Part shown: positions 8,050 to 15,548 of the stretch, piece after piece
Position numbering within the stretch: the stretch's first letter is position 1
How the letters are laid out: each line of letters starts with the position of its first letter
Assembly (NCBI GenBank): GCA_047722305.1
Contig: JBDNYM010000028.1
Location: 1 to 27,545 of the forward strand
Direction of reading: 5' to 3'
Source: JAKVJE01 sp047722305
Lineage (GTDB): Bacteria > Actinomycetota > Actinomycetes > Actinomycetales > Microbacteriaceae
Length of the DNA: 27,545 nucleotides
The notes under the pieces: model-generated
Told to the model about the DNA's origin: nothing
The model's input: the letters and a program-made list of their open reading frames with translations, nothing else
Databases searched by the model: none
Made by a program: the position numbers and the translations under genes

Positions 8050-9647
8050 CGGGCCGCTCCCCCGGTCGAGAGCCGATGGGCCGGCGGCTGGGCCGGCTCC
8101 CACCCGGCCTCCCGCAGCGCCGCGCGCGCGGCGCCGCGCGACGAGTACGGCAGTTTGCGCCCGCGCACCTCGTGGTAGTCCTCGTCGCCGGGCCCGCACA
8201 CGATGATGGTGTCCTCCGGGCGCGCCAGGGCGACGGCCCGTCGGATCGCCGTCGCCGGATCGCCCACGTCGAGCAGTTCGGCCCCCGAGTGCGCGTCGAC
8301 CGCGCCCTGCATGACCGCCGCCCGGATCGCGTCCGGGTCCTCGAAGCGCGGGTTGATGTCGTCGACGATGAGCACATCGCTGCGCTCGGCCGCGGCGCGC
8401 CCCATGTCGGGGCGCTTGTAGGGATCGCGCCCGCCGTCGGCGCCGAGGATGCAGATCACCCGGCCACGTGCCTGGGCGCGCATCGCGTCGAGGGTGCGCT
8501 GGATGGCGTCGGTGGTGTGGGCGTAGTCGACGAAGAACGTGGGGCCCTCCGGCCCGGACACCTTCTCGAGACGGCCCGGCACGTACACGTGCGACAGGAT
8601 GTCGTCGGCGAGGGCGCGCTGCAGCGCCGCCGGCTCGACGCCGGCCGTGGCGAGCTCGATGACGGCCATGGCCGCATTGACGCACATGTGCTCGCCCGGC
8701 ACCGACAGCTCGATGTGGTAGCGCTGCCCATCGGCGCCGGTCACGTCGCTGCTGGTGCCCCCGCCGAGGTGGTGCTCCAGCTCGATGCGCCAGTCGGCGT
8801 CGCGATCGCCGCCGACGGCCACCGTGGTGACCGGGACCGTGCACTCGCGGGCCAGCCGCTCCCCCCACGGGGTCTCGAGCGAGATCACGGCGCGCCCGCA
8901 CAGGTCGGGCTCGAACAGCCGCCGCTTGGCCTGGTAGTAGGCCTCCATATCGGCGTACTCGTTCAGGTGCTCGTGGCTCAGATTGGTGAAGCCGGCGACG
9001 TCGACGAAGGTGCCGTCGATCCGGTGCGACGACATCGCCTGGGCAGAGATCTCCAGCACGATGACGTCGGCGTCGAGCTCGCGCATGGCCGCGATGAGGG
9101 CCTGCAGCTGCGAGGCCTCGGGGGTGGTGAGCGCGCTGCCGAAGAGGGTGCTGCCCACATGCCGCTCGACGGTGGTGCTCAGTCCGGTCACCCGGCCGGC
9201 GTGGCGCAGCAGGGCGTCCATGTAGAACGCGGTGGTGGTCTTCCCGTTGGTGCCGGTGACGCCCACGGTGAGCACGTGGTGGTCGAGGTTTCCGTAGAAC
9301 CAGGCGCTCAGCGGCCCCAGTGCGAGCCGCGCGTCGGGCACCGTCAGCACCGGGATGGGCACCCCGGGGTCCGCCGCCGCGATCGCGGCGCCCGCGGCGT
9401 CGGTGAGCGCGGCGCCCGCACCCCGGGCCTGGGCGTCGCCGATGAAGCGGGCCCCGTGCGTCCGCGTGCCCGGCATGGCCACGTAGAGGTCGCCCGGGCG
9501 CACGTCCCCGCTGGCCATGGTGATACCGGTGAGGACGGCCGCGGCCGAGTCGGCCTGGACCTCGGCCCCCAGCCGGGCGGCGACATCCCCGATCCCATGC
9601 CGGGGCGACACCCGGGGTCTGATCAGCGGCGCACGGCGGTTCGACAC
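8046..9647 (-). CDS. murE: UDP-MurNAc-L-Ala-D-Glu--(third-position amino acid) ligase MurE
   Basis: MurE adds the third residue of the stem peptide. The product is 533 residues from a GTG at 9647; AGGAGG lies 11 bases upstream and no ATG competes nearby. Conserved parts are the P-loop VTGTNGKTTTAFY (130-142), EISAQAMSSHRIDG (199-212), AKRRLFEPDL with the Lys expected to be carbamylated (241), FVDYAHTTDAI (372-382) and LGADGGRDPYKRPDMG (401-416). Two positions are unusual. The diaminopimelate-type recognition motif DNPR reads INPR (431-434), and the usual GKGHE block reads GPGDE (485-489). The N-terminal DSR motif is also replaced by ASG (45-47). If the host is in Microbacteriaceae, whose walls carry Lys, Orn, Hse or Dab at position three, altered specificity would fit, but that is inference. 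Confidence 0.93.
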   Translation of the reverse strand: MSNRRAPLIRPRVSPRHGIGDVAARLGAEVQADSAAAVLTGITMASGDVRPGDLYVAMPGTRTHGARFIGDAQARGAGAALTDAAGAAIAAADPGVPIPVLTVPDARLALGPLSAWFYGNLDHHVLTVGVTGTNGKTTTAFYMDALLRHAGRVTGLSTTVERHVGSTLFGSALTTPEASQLQALIAAMRELDADVIVLEISAQAMSSHRIDGTFVDVAGFTNLSHEHLNEYADMEAYYQAKRRLFEPDLCGRAVISLETPWGERLARECTVPVTTVAVGGDRDADWRIELEHHLGGGTSSDVTGADGQRYHIELSVPGEHMCVNAAMAVIELATAGVEPAALQRALADDILSHVYVPGRLEKVSGPEGPTFFVDYAHTTDAIQRTLDAMRAQARGRVICILGADGGRDPYKRPDMGRAAAERSDVLIVDDINPRFEDPDAIRAAVMQGAVDAHSGAELLDVGDPATAIRRAVALARPEDTIIVCGPGDEDYHEVRGRKLPYSSRGAARAALREAGWEPAQPPAHRLSTGGAAR

Positions 9648-9699
9648 GATGGATCCAGCCTCCTGAGACGGTTTGGTTCGACGGTCATTGTCTCACCGC

Positions 9700-11448
9700 T
9701 CACCACGTGACCGGGATGTCGACCGGCTGCGCGTTGGACGGGGCGACTTTCTCGGTGCTGAGCACCTGGGTGAGGATGTCGTGGGCCAGCGTCATGGTGT
9801 TGGCGGAGGTCTGCTCGCCCTGGGGATCGTAGATGGTGATCCCGACCACGTACCGAGGCGAGTCCGCCGGGGCGATGAACATGACGGAGGTGACGAAGTG
9901 GTTCTTCTCGTAGCCGCCGCTGGGCGAGGCGATCTGCGAGGTCCCGGTCTTGGCGGCCAGCACGTAGCCGGGCACCTGGGCGGGTTTGGCGTCGTACTTG
10001 TAGACGATCTGCTCCATCATCCCGATGGTCGTCTTCGCGATGTCGGCGGGGATGACGCTCGTGGACGTGGACTGGGTCTGCTTCGATCCGCAGGCCGCGA
10101 CCAGCGACGGCGACACTTTCGTGCCCCCGTTGGCCAGGGCCTGGTAGGCGCTGACGACCTGGATGGGGGTCGCGGTCATCCCCTGCCCGAACATGGTGGT
10201 GTAGTGGGTCACGGCGTCCCACTTCTGGTAGGGGTGCACGATGCCCGACGCCTCGGCGGGGAACCCGACGCCGGTGGGCTGCCCGAACCCGAACTTCTTG
10301 AGCAGCTCGTAGCGGCTCTGGTCGGTGACCGTCTTCCCGACCTGGATGATGCCGGTATTCGACGAGTACATGAGGATGCCGGCGAGGGTGAGCCGGAGGG
10401 GCCCGTGGTCCCAGGCGTCCGTGATGGAGGCGCCGGCACCGGTGTCGTACGAGTTCGGGGCCACGTACTGGCTGGTGGGGGTGGCGGTCCCGTGCTGCAG
10501 CGCGTCGACCGCGGTGACCATCTTGATGGGCGAGCCCGGCTCGTAGCTGGCCTGGAAGATGCGCGACCCCCGGTCGCTGGCGGACACGCCGGACACGTTG
10601 TTGGGGTCCACGCTGGGGGTCTCGGCGCCGACCAGCAGCTGGCCGGTCTTCACGTCCATGACGGTGGCCGTGATCCACTTCGCGTCGAGCTGGGCGGCGC
10701 GATCCGCGAGCTTCTCCTGCACGTACCACTGCAGGTCCCGGTCGATGGTGAGCTTCACATCCTGCCCGTTGCGGACCGGCTTGGTGGTGACGGTGGTGCC
10801 GGGCAGGCGCACCCCGGTGGCGCTGCGCTCGTAGGTCTGGCGGCCGTCGGTGCCGGACAGGCAGGTGTTCTCCATCCGCTCCACCCCCGCCTGGGCATTG
10901 CCCTCCGAGTCGAGGAAGCCGATGAGGTTGCCGGCGACGGCGCCGGAGGGGTAGATCCGGTGCGGGACCACCTGGTAGTCGAGCCAGGACACGCCGAGCT
11001 TCTTCAGCTGCGCATACTGCTGCGGGGTCAGGCCGTCGGCCACGATCTTGTACCGTGCCTTCGAGGCGCCCTTGACGCCGGTGAGAGCCTGCTCGACGTC
11101 GGTGGCGCTCTTGCCCACGATGGGGGCCACCTCGGCGGCGACCTGCGCGACGGTGAGGTCCTGCGTCTTCCCGTTCACCCGGCCGGTGGTCTTGCCGACG
11201 ATCGTCTGATCGACGACCAGCCGGTAGCGGTTCACGGTCTCGGCCAGCACGTTGCCATTGCGGTCGAGGATGCGGCCGCGGGTGGCGGAGAGCGTCACCG
11301 GCACCTCCCGCTTGCCCTGGGCCTGGGCGTCGAGCTCTTTGGCCTGGACGACCTGGAACTGCACCAGCCGGGCAGCGCACAGCACGGCGACGATGAGGAC
11401 GAGGACGAGCAGACCGCCCATCCGCCGCCCGATCCGGTTCCGGCCCAT
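9700..11448 (-). CDS. pbpB: Septal peptidoglycan D,D-transpeptidase PBP2 (PbpB/FtsI)
   Basis: This class B penicillin-binding protein crosslinks septal peptidoglycan and acts with FtsW. The product is 582 residues: an N-terminal membrane anchor at about 11-29, then a dimerisation domain beginning near TRGRILDRNGNVLAE (56-70), and a C-terminal transpeptidase domain. Catalytic motifs are SPIK (Ser306, Lys309) within SYEPGSPIKMVT, SSN (362-364) within MYSSNTGI, and KTG (500-502) within AAKTGTSQ. Cys196 and Cys453 lie outside the membrane and could pair. The start is the ATG at 11448, with GGGGAGG eight bases upstream and 16 bases after the ftsL-like stop. A 52-base gap with no visible hairpin separates it from murE. 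Confidence 0.96.
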   Translation of the reverse strand: MGRNRIGRRMGGLLVLVLIVAVLCAARLVQFQVVQAKELDAQAQGKREVPVTLSATRGRILDRNGNVLAETVNRYRLVVDQTIVGKTTGRVNGKTQDLTVAQVAAEVAPIVGKSATDVEQALTGVKGASKARYKIVADGLTPQQYAQLKKLGVSWLDYQVVPHRIYPSGAVAGNLIGFLDSEGNAQAGVERMENTCLSGTDGRQTYERSATGVRLPGTTVTTKPVRNGQDVKLTIDRDLQWYVQEKLADRAAQLDAKWITATVMDVKTGQLLVGAETPSVDPNNVSGVSASDRGSRIFQASYEPGSPIKMVTAVDALQHGTATPTSQYVAPNSYDTGAGASITDAWDHGPLRLTLAGILMYSSNTGIIQVGKTVTDQSRYELLKKFGFGQPTGVGFPAEASGIVHPYQKWDAVTHYTTMFGQGMTATPIQVVSAYQALANGGTKVSPSLVAACGSKQTQSTSTSVIPADIAKTTIGMMEQIVYKYDAKPAQVPGYVLAAKTGTSQIASPSGGYEKNHFVTSVMFIAPADSPRYVVGITIYDPQGEQTSANTMTLAHDILTQVLSTEKVAPSNAQPVDIPVTW

Positions 11449-11464
11449 GTTGTCCGCCTCCCCG

Positions 11465-12007
11465 CTACCGCAGGTCCGCCTGCGGCAGGGCGTCGGACTG
11501 CCCGGCGTCGGAGCCGGCGCCCGCACTCGATCCGGTGCCCGTCGTGGTGGACGAGGACGACCGCCCGTCGGACTCGGCCGTCTGGGACCCGGACTTCGAC
11601 GTCGTGACGTGCTGCGCAGCGGCGGTCTGGGCCGGCGCGGCCTGCTGTACGGCCTGGTCGAGGGCGGCGTTGGCGATGGTGCTGTCGCCCGTGACCGCCC
11701 CTCCGTCGGGGCCGGCGGCGCCGAGCACGGTGCCCGTGGCCACGTCGATGAACTGCGGGTTGCCGGACGACACCATGCCGAGCTTCTGCGCGGCCTGCGA
11801 CAGGTTCTGCGGGGAGCTCTTGGCCGCCAGGCGCTCCTGGAGGGGCTGCGTCTGCTGCTGGATGGTCCGCTGCTGCTGCTGCAGCGCGGTGACGCGGTAG
11901 GTCCCGTGCGCAACCCAGATGCTCGTCAACAGCTGGCCGGTGAAGGCCGCCACGATGATGAGCACGAGGATGGCGACATGCCAGATACGAGCGCGTCCGG
12001 CGTTCAT
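11465..12007 (-). CDS. FtsL-like septum formation protein with long low-complexity tail
   Basis: This 180-residue bitopic protein occupies the ftsL position between rsmH and pbpB. A short basic head (MNAGRARIWH) precedes a membrane segment at about residues 10-32. A Gln-rich stretch (about 40-62) follows that could form the FtsL coiled coil, then SSPQNLSQAAQKLGMV (64-79), a block typical of actinobacterial FtsL-like proteins. From about residue 100 onward the sequence is low complexity and rich in Ala, Gln, Ser, Thr and Gly, probably a flexible extracytoplasmic tail. FtsL pairs with FtsB and FtsQ to activate FtsW-PBP2. The ATG at 12007 overlaps the rsmH stop (ATGA). Assignment rests on position and topology because FtsL sequences diverge strongly. 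Confidence 0.8.
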   Translation of the reverse strand: MNAGRARIWHVAILVLIIVAAFTGQLLTSIWVAHGTYRVTALQQQQRTIQQQTQPLQERLAAKSSPQNLSQAAQKLGMVSSGNPQFIDVATGTVLGAAGPDGGAVTGDSTIANAALDQAVQQAAPAQTAAAQHVTTSKSGSQTAESDGRSSSSTTTGTGSSAGAGSDAGQSDALPQADLR

Positions 12008-12984
12008 GCGGCCTCCCGGAGTTTCTCGACGGCCCGCAGCCGCACCGATGCGGCCCGGGGGTTGGCGGCGACCTCGGCGGCGTCCGCCTGCTCGGTGCCG
12101 CGGGTGAGCAGCCGCAGGACGGGCTCGTCCTGCGCCCGCACCACCGGCATGTCGGGCGGGGCGCTCACAGAGGCGCCGGCGCCGAAGCAGCGCTTGACGA
12201 TGCGGTCCTCCAGCGACTGGAAGCTCATGACCACCAGCCGTCCCCCGGGGCGCAGCGCCCGGATCGCTGCCGGCAGGGCGCGCTCGATGGCGCCCAGCTC
12301 ATCGTTCACGGCGATGCGCAGCGCCTGGAAGACCCGCTTGGCCGGGTGGCCGCGGTGCTCGCCGCGGGGGGCGGCGGCGATGATGAGTCCGGCCAGCTCG
12401 TCGGTGGTGGCGAGTGGCCGCTCGGCGCGGCGGGCGACGATGGCCTGGGCGTAGGCGCGAGCGTGGGGCTCTTCGCCGTAGACGCGGAGGATGCGGCGCA
12501 GCTCGGCCTCGGGCAGCGAGTTCACGAGGTCGGCGGCGGTGGATCCGGTGGTGCGGTCCATGCGCATGTCCAGCGGGGCCGGCCGAGAGTAGGCGAAGCC
12601 GCGGGCGTCGCTGTCGAGCTGCAGCGACGAGACGCCGAGGTCGAACAGGATGGCGTCGACGCGTCCGTCCCGTCCGTGGGCGGCGACCGCCTCGCCGAGG
12701 CCGTCGAACACGGTCTGCACGAACGTCGTGCGCCCGGCGAAGGCGGCTAGGCGCTGAGCGGCGAGGGCGAGCGCCTCGCTGTCGCGGTCCAGGCAGATGG
12801 CCCGCGCGGCCGGGCAGGCGGTGAGCACGGCCTCGCTGTGTCCGCCGAGCCCGGTGGTGGCGTCGAGGTAGACGCTGCCGGCATCCTGCAGGGCGGGGGC
12901 GAGCAGAGCCACGCAGCGGTCGCGCAGCACGGGGATGTGCAGTTCGCGCGGGTCGGCGGTGGGGGTCGCGTCGGTGGTGTTCAT
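12004..12984 (-). CDS. rsmH: 16S rRNA (cytosine(1402)-N4)-methyltransferase RsmH (MraW)
   Basis: RsmH methylates N4 of C1402 in the 16S rRNA decoding centre using S-adenosylmethionine. From the ATG at 12984 the product is 326 residues. Motifs: HIPVLRDRC near the start, the SAM-binding loop YLDATTGLGGHSEAVL, DRDSEALALA, DAILFDLGVSSLQLD, PLDMRMD, KRVFQALRIAVNDEL, MSFQSLEDRIVKRCF (Gln in place of the common His) and NPRAASVRLRAVEKL. A longer start at 13035 is in frame and would add 17 Gly/Asp-rich residues. It has no purine-rich ribosome-binding site, while 12984 has a weak GGGA seven bases upstream, so I prefer the shorter form. The gene follows mraZ and overlaps the ftsL-like gene by four bases. 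Confidence 0.94.
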   Translation of the reverse strand: MNTTDATPTADPRELHIPVLRDRCVALLAPALQDAGSVYLDATTGLGGHSEAVLTACPAARAICLDRDSEALALAAQRLAAFAGRTTFVQTVFDGLGEAVAAHGRDGRVDAILFDLGVSSLQLDSDARGFAYSRPAPLDMRMDRTTGSTAADLVNSLPEAELRRILRVYGEEPHARAYAQAIVARRAERPLATTDELAGLIIAAAPRGEHRGHPAKRVFQALRIAVNDELGAIERALPAAIRALRPGGRLVVMSFQSLEDRIVKRCFGAGASVSAPPDMPVVRAQDEPVLRLLTRGTEQADAAEVAANPRAASVRLRAVEKLREAA

Positions 12985-13080
12985 CGTGTTCCCGTCTGAG
13001 GTGGGGCCGGATCCGCCGCCGTCGTCTCCTGCCATCGGGGAAGAGAGTCAGGGGCCGAGGGCGACAGATCCCGCCCAGCC

Positions 13081-13512
13081 TCAGAAGATGCCGGGGATCA
13101 CCTCCTCGGCGGTATCGGCGAAGGGCTCCTCCTGGGCGGCGAGGTACTGCTGCCAGGCCTCGGCGTCCCAGATCTCGGCGCGGTTGCCCGCCCCGATCAC
13201 GGCGAGGTCGCGGTCGAGGCCGGAGTACCGGCGCAGGTCGGCGGGGATGGTGATCCGGCCCTGTTTGTCGGGAACCTGGTCGGAGGCGCCCGAGAGCAGC
13301 AGGCGCAGGAAGTCGCGCCCTTGCTTGCTGGTGAGCGGGGCCTGGCGGATGGTCTCGTGGATGCGCTCGAACTCGCGGGCCGAGAACACGTAGATGCAGT
13401 GCTCCTGCCCGCGGGTCAGCACCACGCCGCCGGCGAGCTCCTCGCGGAACTTCGCCGGGAGGATGACCCGCCCCTTGTCGTCGAGCCGGGGCGTGTGGGT
13501 TCCGAGGAACAT
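13081..13512 (-). CDS. mraZ: Transcriptional regulator MraZ
   Basis: MraZ is a DNA-binding protein with a double SpoVT-AbrB fold that controls its own dcw operon. The product is 143 residues, the normal length. The first repeat contains LDDKGRVILPAKFREEL (about 10-26) and the second PDKQGRITIPADLRRYSGL (about 80-98), both with the family DxxGRxxxP pattern. The C-terminus EEVIPGIF resembles Microbacteriaceae MraZ proteins as I remember them. The ATG at 13512 has AAGGGGGG about five bases upstream. The frame is open for 60 more codons, but those run through the MraZ boxes and terminator-like hairpin. It is the first gene of the operon, with its presumed operator just upstream at 13537-13571. 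Confidence 0.96.
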   Translation of the reverse strand: MFLGTHTPRLDDKGRVILPAKFREELAGGVVLTRGQEHCIYVFSAREFERIHETIRQAPLTSKQGRDFLRLLLSGASDQVPDKQGRITIPADLRRYSGLDRDLAVIGAGNRAEIWDAEAWQQYLAAQEEPFADTAEEVIPGIF

Positions 13513-13536
13513 CACGACCCCCCTTTTCGCTCGTCC

Positions 13537-13571
13537 GCCAGTGAGCCCCACTTTACCCCACATCCCTCCAC
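13537..13571 (-). promoter_or_regulatory. MraZ box array and candidate mraZ promoter
   Basis: Read on the minus strand, four five-base boxes occur at exactly ten-base intervals: GTGGA (13571-13567), GTGGG (13561-13557), GTGGG (13551-13547) and CTGGC (13541-13537). MraZ is known in other bacteria to bind direct repeats of TGGG separated by five bases upstream of its own gene, so this is the expected autoregulatory operator. A TANNNT hexamer, TAAAGT, lies between the second and third boxes at 13555-13550 and could be the -10 element, giving a leader of about 30 bases. I see no convincing -35. If TAAAGT is used, bound MraZ would block RNA polymerase. Confidence 0.8.
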
Positions 13572-13605
13572 CGAAGCCCGTCACAACCGCTGCGACATGC
13601 CGATG

Positions 13606-13654
13606 GAAACGAAAAATCCCCCCAACCACGCGGATGTGCGCGGTGGAGGGATTT
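13606..13654 (-). terminator. Terminator-like hairpin between the DUF3040 gene and mraZ
   Basis: On the minus strand, AAATCCC (13654-13648) pairs with GGGATTT (13620-13614). An imperfect GC-rich stem lies inside, closed by a six-base loop. The right arm runs into a T-rich tract reading ATTTTTCGTTT. This has the form of an intrinsic terminator for minus-strand transcription arriving from the DUF3040 gene, and would insulate the mraZ promoter. Its distance of about 270 bases from the DUF3040 stop is long, so a role as leader attenuator or bidirectional element is also possible. Confidence 0.55.
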
Positions 13655-13677
13655 GAGCGAAGTCCGGGCGCGAAACG

Positions 13678-13743
13678 CAGGACATCCTTCACAGATCAGG
13701 ACGCAGCAGTCCTGGCTTCGGCCAGATCGGCCCGGATGTCCTG
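13678..13743. other. Nested inverted-repeat element, possible structured RNA
   Basis: A perfect ten-base inverted repeat, CAGGACATCC (13678-13687) with GGATGTCCTG (13734-13743), encloses two adjacent hairpins. The first is CAGGAC (13697-13702) with GTCCTG (13709-13714). The second is TGGC-TTCG-GCCA (13713-13724), which on the plus strand has a very stable UUCG loop; the two share two bases at their boundary. A further GTCCTG at 13745-13750 offers alternative pairing. The layout suggests a three-way junction. The 13513-13923 stretch has no gene I can support: it holds the MraZ boxes, the terminator-like hairpin and this element. I cannot tell the transcribed strand or name an RNA family. Confidence 0.45.
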
Positions 13744-13923
13744 GGTCCTGCCTGACGCCCGAGGACGGTGCGGAGAGGCATGGAGGGCCCGGATGTCGCG
13801 CCGAAGCACGACGCGAAGGCGGCGGCGAACGCGCCTCAGACCGAGTCGCAGCCCATTCCGTGCGCCCCGGCTGCTCTCCCGACGACGGCCACGATGAGCG
13901 CGCGCCCCCGGCCGGGCCTCAGC

Positions 13924-14292
13924 TCAGTCTTTGCGCTCCCAGCGCCGCCGCAGGTGGTCGGCGAAGCCGCCCGAACTCGAACCGGCGCCGCCGGCCCCGC
14001 TCTTGGGGGCGGCGCCCGCCGCCGGGGTGTCGGCGCGCGTCGACTGCCCGGGCATGGTGACCAGGACGATCCCCAGCACCATGAGCACGAAGGCGAGGAT
14101 GCCGAGCAGGACGCTCTTCAGCGGGATGCTCGCGACCAGCAGGGCCAGCCCCGCGGCGACGACCAGGATGCCCAGCAGGATGAGGCGCCGCGAATGCCCG
14201 CGGCGCTGGGGACGGACCTCGTCCGCCTCATCGCGGTACAGCGTCTGCTCGAGTTCTTCGAGCCGCTGCCTTTCGGAGTCTGATAGCGGCAT
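13924..14292 (-). CDS. DUF3040 family membrane protein
   Basis: This 122-residue protein opens with MPLSDSERQRLEELEQTLYRDE, the typical start of the actinobacterial DUF3040 family (an acidic amphipathic helix). A basic linker (PQRRGHSRR, 29-36) leads to two adjacent membrane segments at about 37-54 and 60-79. The cytoplasmic tail is rich in Gly, Ala and Ser and ends in a basic/aromatic patch, HLRRRWERKD. No enzymatic function is known for the family. Its place just upstream of the dcw operon resembles the Mycobacterium tuberculosis arrangement, and a link with the envelope is only inferred from that. The ATG at 14292 has GAGAGG six bases upstream, and a TAAACT -10 lies about 40 bases upstream. 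Confidence 0.88.
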   Translation of the reverse strand: MPLSDSERQRLEELEQTLYRDEADEVRPQRRGHSRRLILLGILVVAAGLALLVASIPLKSVLLGILAFVLMVLGIVLVTMPGQSTRADTPAAGAAPKSGAGGAGSSSGGFADHLRRRWERKD

Positions 14293-14330
14293 CCCGACCC
14301 TCTCATCTGGGAGACCATCCCGTGGCCTCC

Positions 14331-14336
14331 AGTTTA
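14331..14336 (-). promoter_or_regulatory. Candidate -10 element for the DUF3040 gene
   Basis: TAAACT on the minus strand fits the actinobacterial TANNNT pattern and lies 38 bases before the ATG at 14292. That would give a leader of about 31 bases containing the ribosome-binding site. No clear -35 is visible. The intergenic stretch is divergent, with the idsA promoter on the other strand. Confidence 0.4.
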
Positions 14337-14384
14337 GGGCATCCGGGGCGCCCGCGTCCGAGAGTTCCCCGGCAGCCGACCCCC

Positions 14385-14390
14385 TATGCT
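14385..14390 (+). promoter_or_regulatory. Candidate -10 element for a leaderless idsA transcript
   Basis: TATGCT fits TANNNT and ends seven bases before the GTG at 14398, the spacing expected if transcription begins at the first base of the start codon. The ATG at 14386 lies inside this hexamer and lacks a ribosome-binding site, which argues for the GTG as the real start. Confidence 0.5.
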
Positions 14391-14397
14391 GGAGCCC

Positions 14398-15501
14398 GTG
14401 ACCACCACCGACACGCTCATCGAGCTCGTGCGCGTGCGCGTCGGGGCGTTCCTCGACCGCGCGATCCCCCGCACCGAGCGGGTCTCGCCCGAGACCGCTC
14501 CCCTGCTGCGGCAGGCCCGCGAGCTGCTGGCGGGAGGCAAGCGGCTGCGTCCCCAGTTCTGCTACTGGGGATGGTGCGCGATCGACGAGAACGCGACCGA
14601 CCGCGAGAGCCGGGACCAGCTGCAGACCGTTCTCGACCTCTCGGTGGCCATCGAGCTGTTCCAGGCCTCGGCGCTGGTGCACGACGACCTCATCGACGAT
14701 TCCGATCTCCGCCGGGGTCGCCCCGCCGCCCACGTCGCCCTGGGCAACTGGCACCAGGGGGCGGGCTGGGACGGGGATGCCGGCGCGTACGGCCGCTCCG
14801 CCGCCCTCCTGCTCGGCGACCTGCTGCTCACCTGGAGCAGCCAGGCGCTCACCGAGTCCCTGGCGTCGGCGCGTCCGCCGGAGCGGGCCGCGGCGGCGCG
14901 CACCATCTTCGAGCGGATGCAGCGCGAGGTCATGGTCGGCCAGTACCTGGACCTCGCCGCCGAGAACGACTGGCGCCGCCGCCCCCCGAGCGACGCGCGC
15001 GGCCGCGTCGAGCGCGTCATGACGTACAAGACGGCGCGGTACACCGCAGTGCACCCGCTGCTGCTGGGGGCGACGATCGCCGGGGCGAATCAGGTGCAGC
15101 TGCGGCACCTGTCCGAGTACGGGCGCAACGCGGGGCTCGCGTTCCAGCTGCGCGACGACATCCTCGGGGTGTTCGGCGACCCGGACCGGACCGGCAAACC
15201 CGCCGGCGACGACCTGCGCGAGGGCAAGCGCACCCTGCTGGTGGCGCTGACCCGCGAGCGCGTCAGCGGCTCGGTGGCCAAGGTGTTCGACGACATGCTC
15301 GGCTCTCCCCGTCTCACCGCCGACCAGATCTCCACGCTGCGAACCACCATCCGCGACTGCGGCGCCCTGCAGCAGTGCGAGGAGCTCATCGCGCAGTGGA
15401 CGGCCCAGGCGGTGGCGGCTCTGCACGGCGGCCGGCTCGCGGAGCCGGCGGTGGACGCCCTCCGGGGCCTCGCCCGCCGCGCCGGGACGCGGAATCACTA
15501 G
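14398..15501 (+). CDS. idsA: Polyprenyl (geranylgeranyl-type) diphosphate synthase
   Basis: This all-alpha prenyltransferase condenses isopentenyl diphosphate onto allylic diphosphates to make longer prenyl chains. From the GTG at 14398 it is 367 residues. The first Asp-rich motif is in ALVHDDLIDDSDLRRGRPA (about residues 92-110), and the second is in AFQLRDDILGVFGD, followed by KPAGDDLREGKRTLL. GGKRLRPQF near the N-terminus binds isopentenyl diphosphate. Product chain length cannot be read with certainty. An alternative ATG at 14386 adds four residues. The gene is in the position of idsA2 in Mycobacterium tuberculosis, upstream of pknL. It could supply prenyl groups for menaquinone, carotenoids or carrier lipids. 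Confidence 0.9.
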   Translation: MTTTDTLIELVRVRVGAFLDRAIPRTERVSPETAPLLRQARELLAGGKRLRPQFCYWGWCAIDENATDRESRDQLQTVLDLSVAIELFQASALVHDDLIDDSDLRRGRPAAHVALGNWHQGAGWDGDAGAYGRSAALLLGDLLLTWSSQALTESLASARPPERAAAARTIFERMQREVMVGQYLDLAAENDWRRRPPSDARGRVERVMTYKTARYTAVHPLLLGATIAGANQVQLRHLSEYGRNAGLAFQLRDDILGVFGDPDRTGKPAGDDLREGKRTLLVALTRERVSGSVAKVFDDMLGSPRLTADQISTLRTTIRDCGALQQCEELIAQWTAQAVAALHGGRLAEPAVDALRGLARRAGTRNH

Positions 15502-15542
15502 TCGCGGCCCCGTGTCGGCGGCCCTCCGCCCGGCGCGGTTCC

Positions 15543-15548
15543 TAGGAT
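15543..15548 (+). promoter_or_regulatory. Candidate -10 element for a leaderless pknL transcript
   Basis: TAGGAT fits TANNNT and ends six bases before the GTG at 15555. A transcript starting at or next to the GTG would lack a leader. No ribosome-binding site is visible upstream of either of the two consecutive GTG codons (15555 and 15558). Confidence 0.5.

Noticed and set aside
241..13035. Many long plus-strand open frames across the dcw operon
   Set aside because: They mirror conserved minus-strand genes codon for codon and show only low-complexity Arg/Ala/Pro/Gly sequence.
13654..13672. A stretch resembling the RNase P RNA core (GAAGTCCGGGC)
   Set aside because: The surrounding gap is too short for RNase P RNA, and the matching 3' core elements are absent.
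13653..14283. Plus-strand open frames between mraZ and the DUF3040 gene
   Set aside because: They overlap the inverted-repeat element and run antisense into the DUF3040 gene; composition is low complexity with no start signal.
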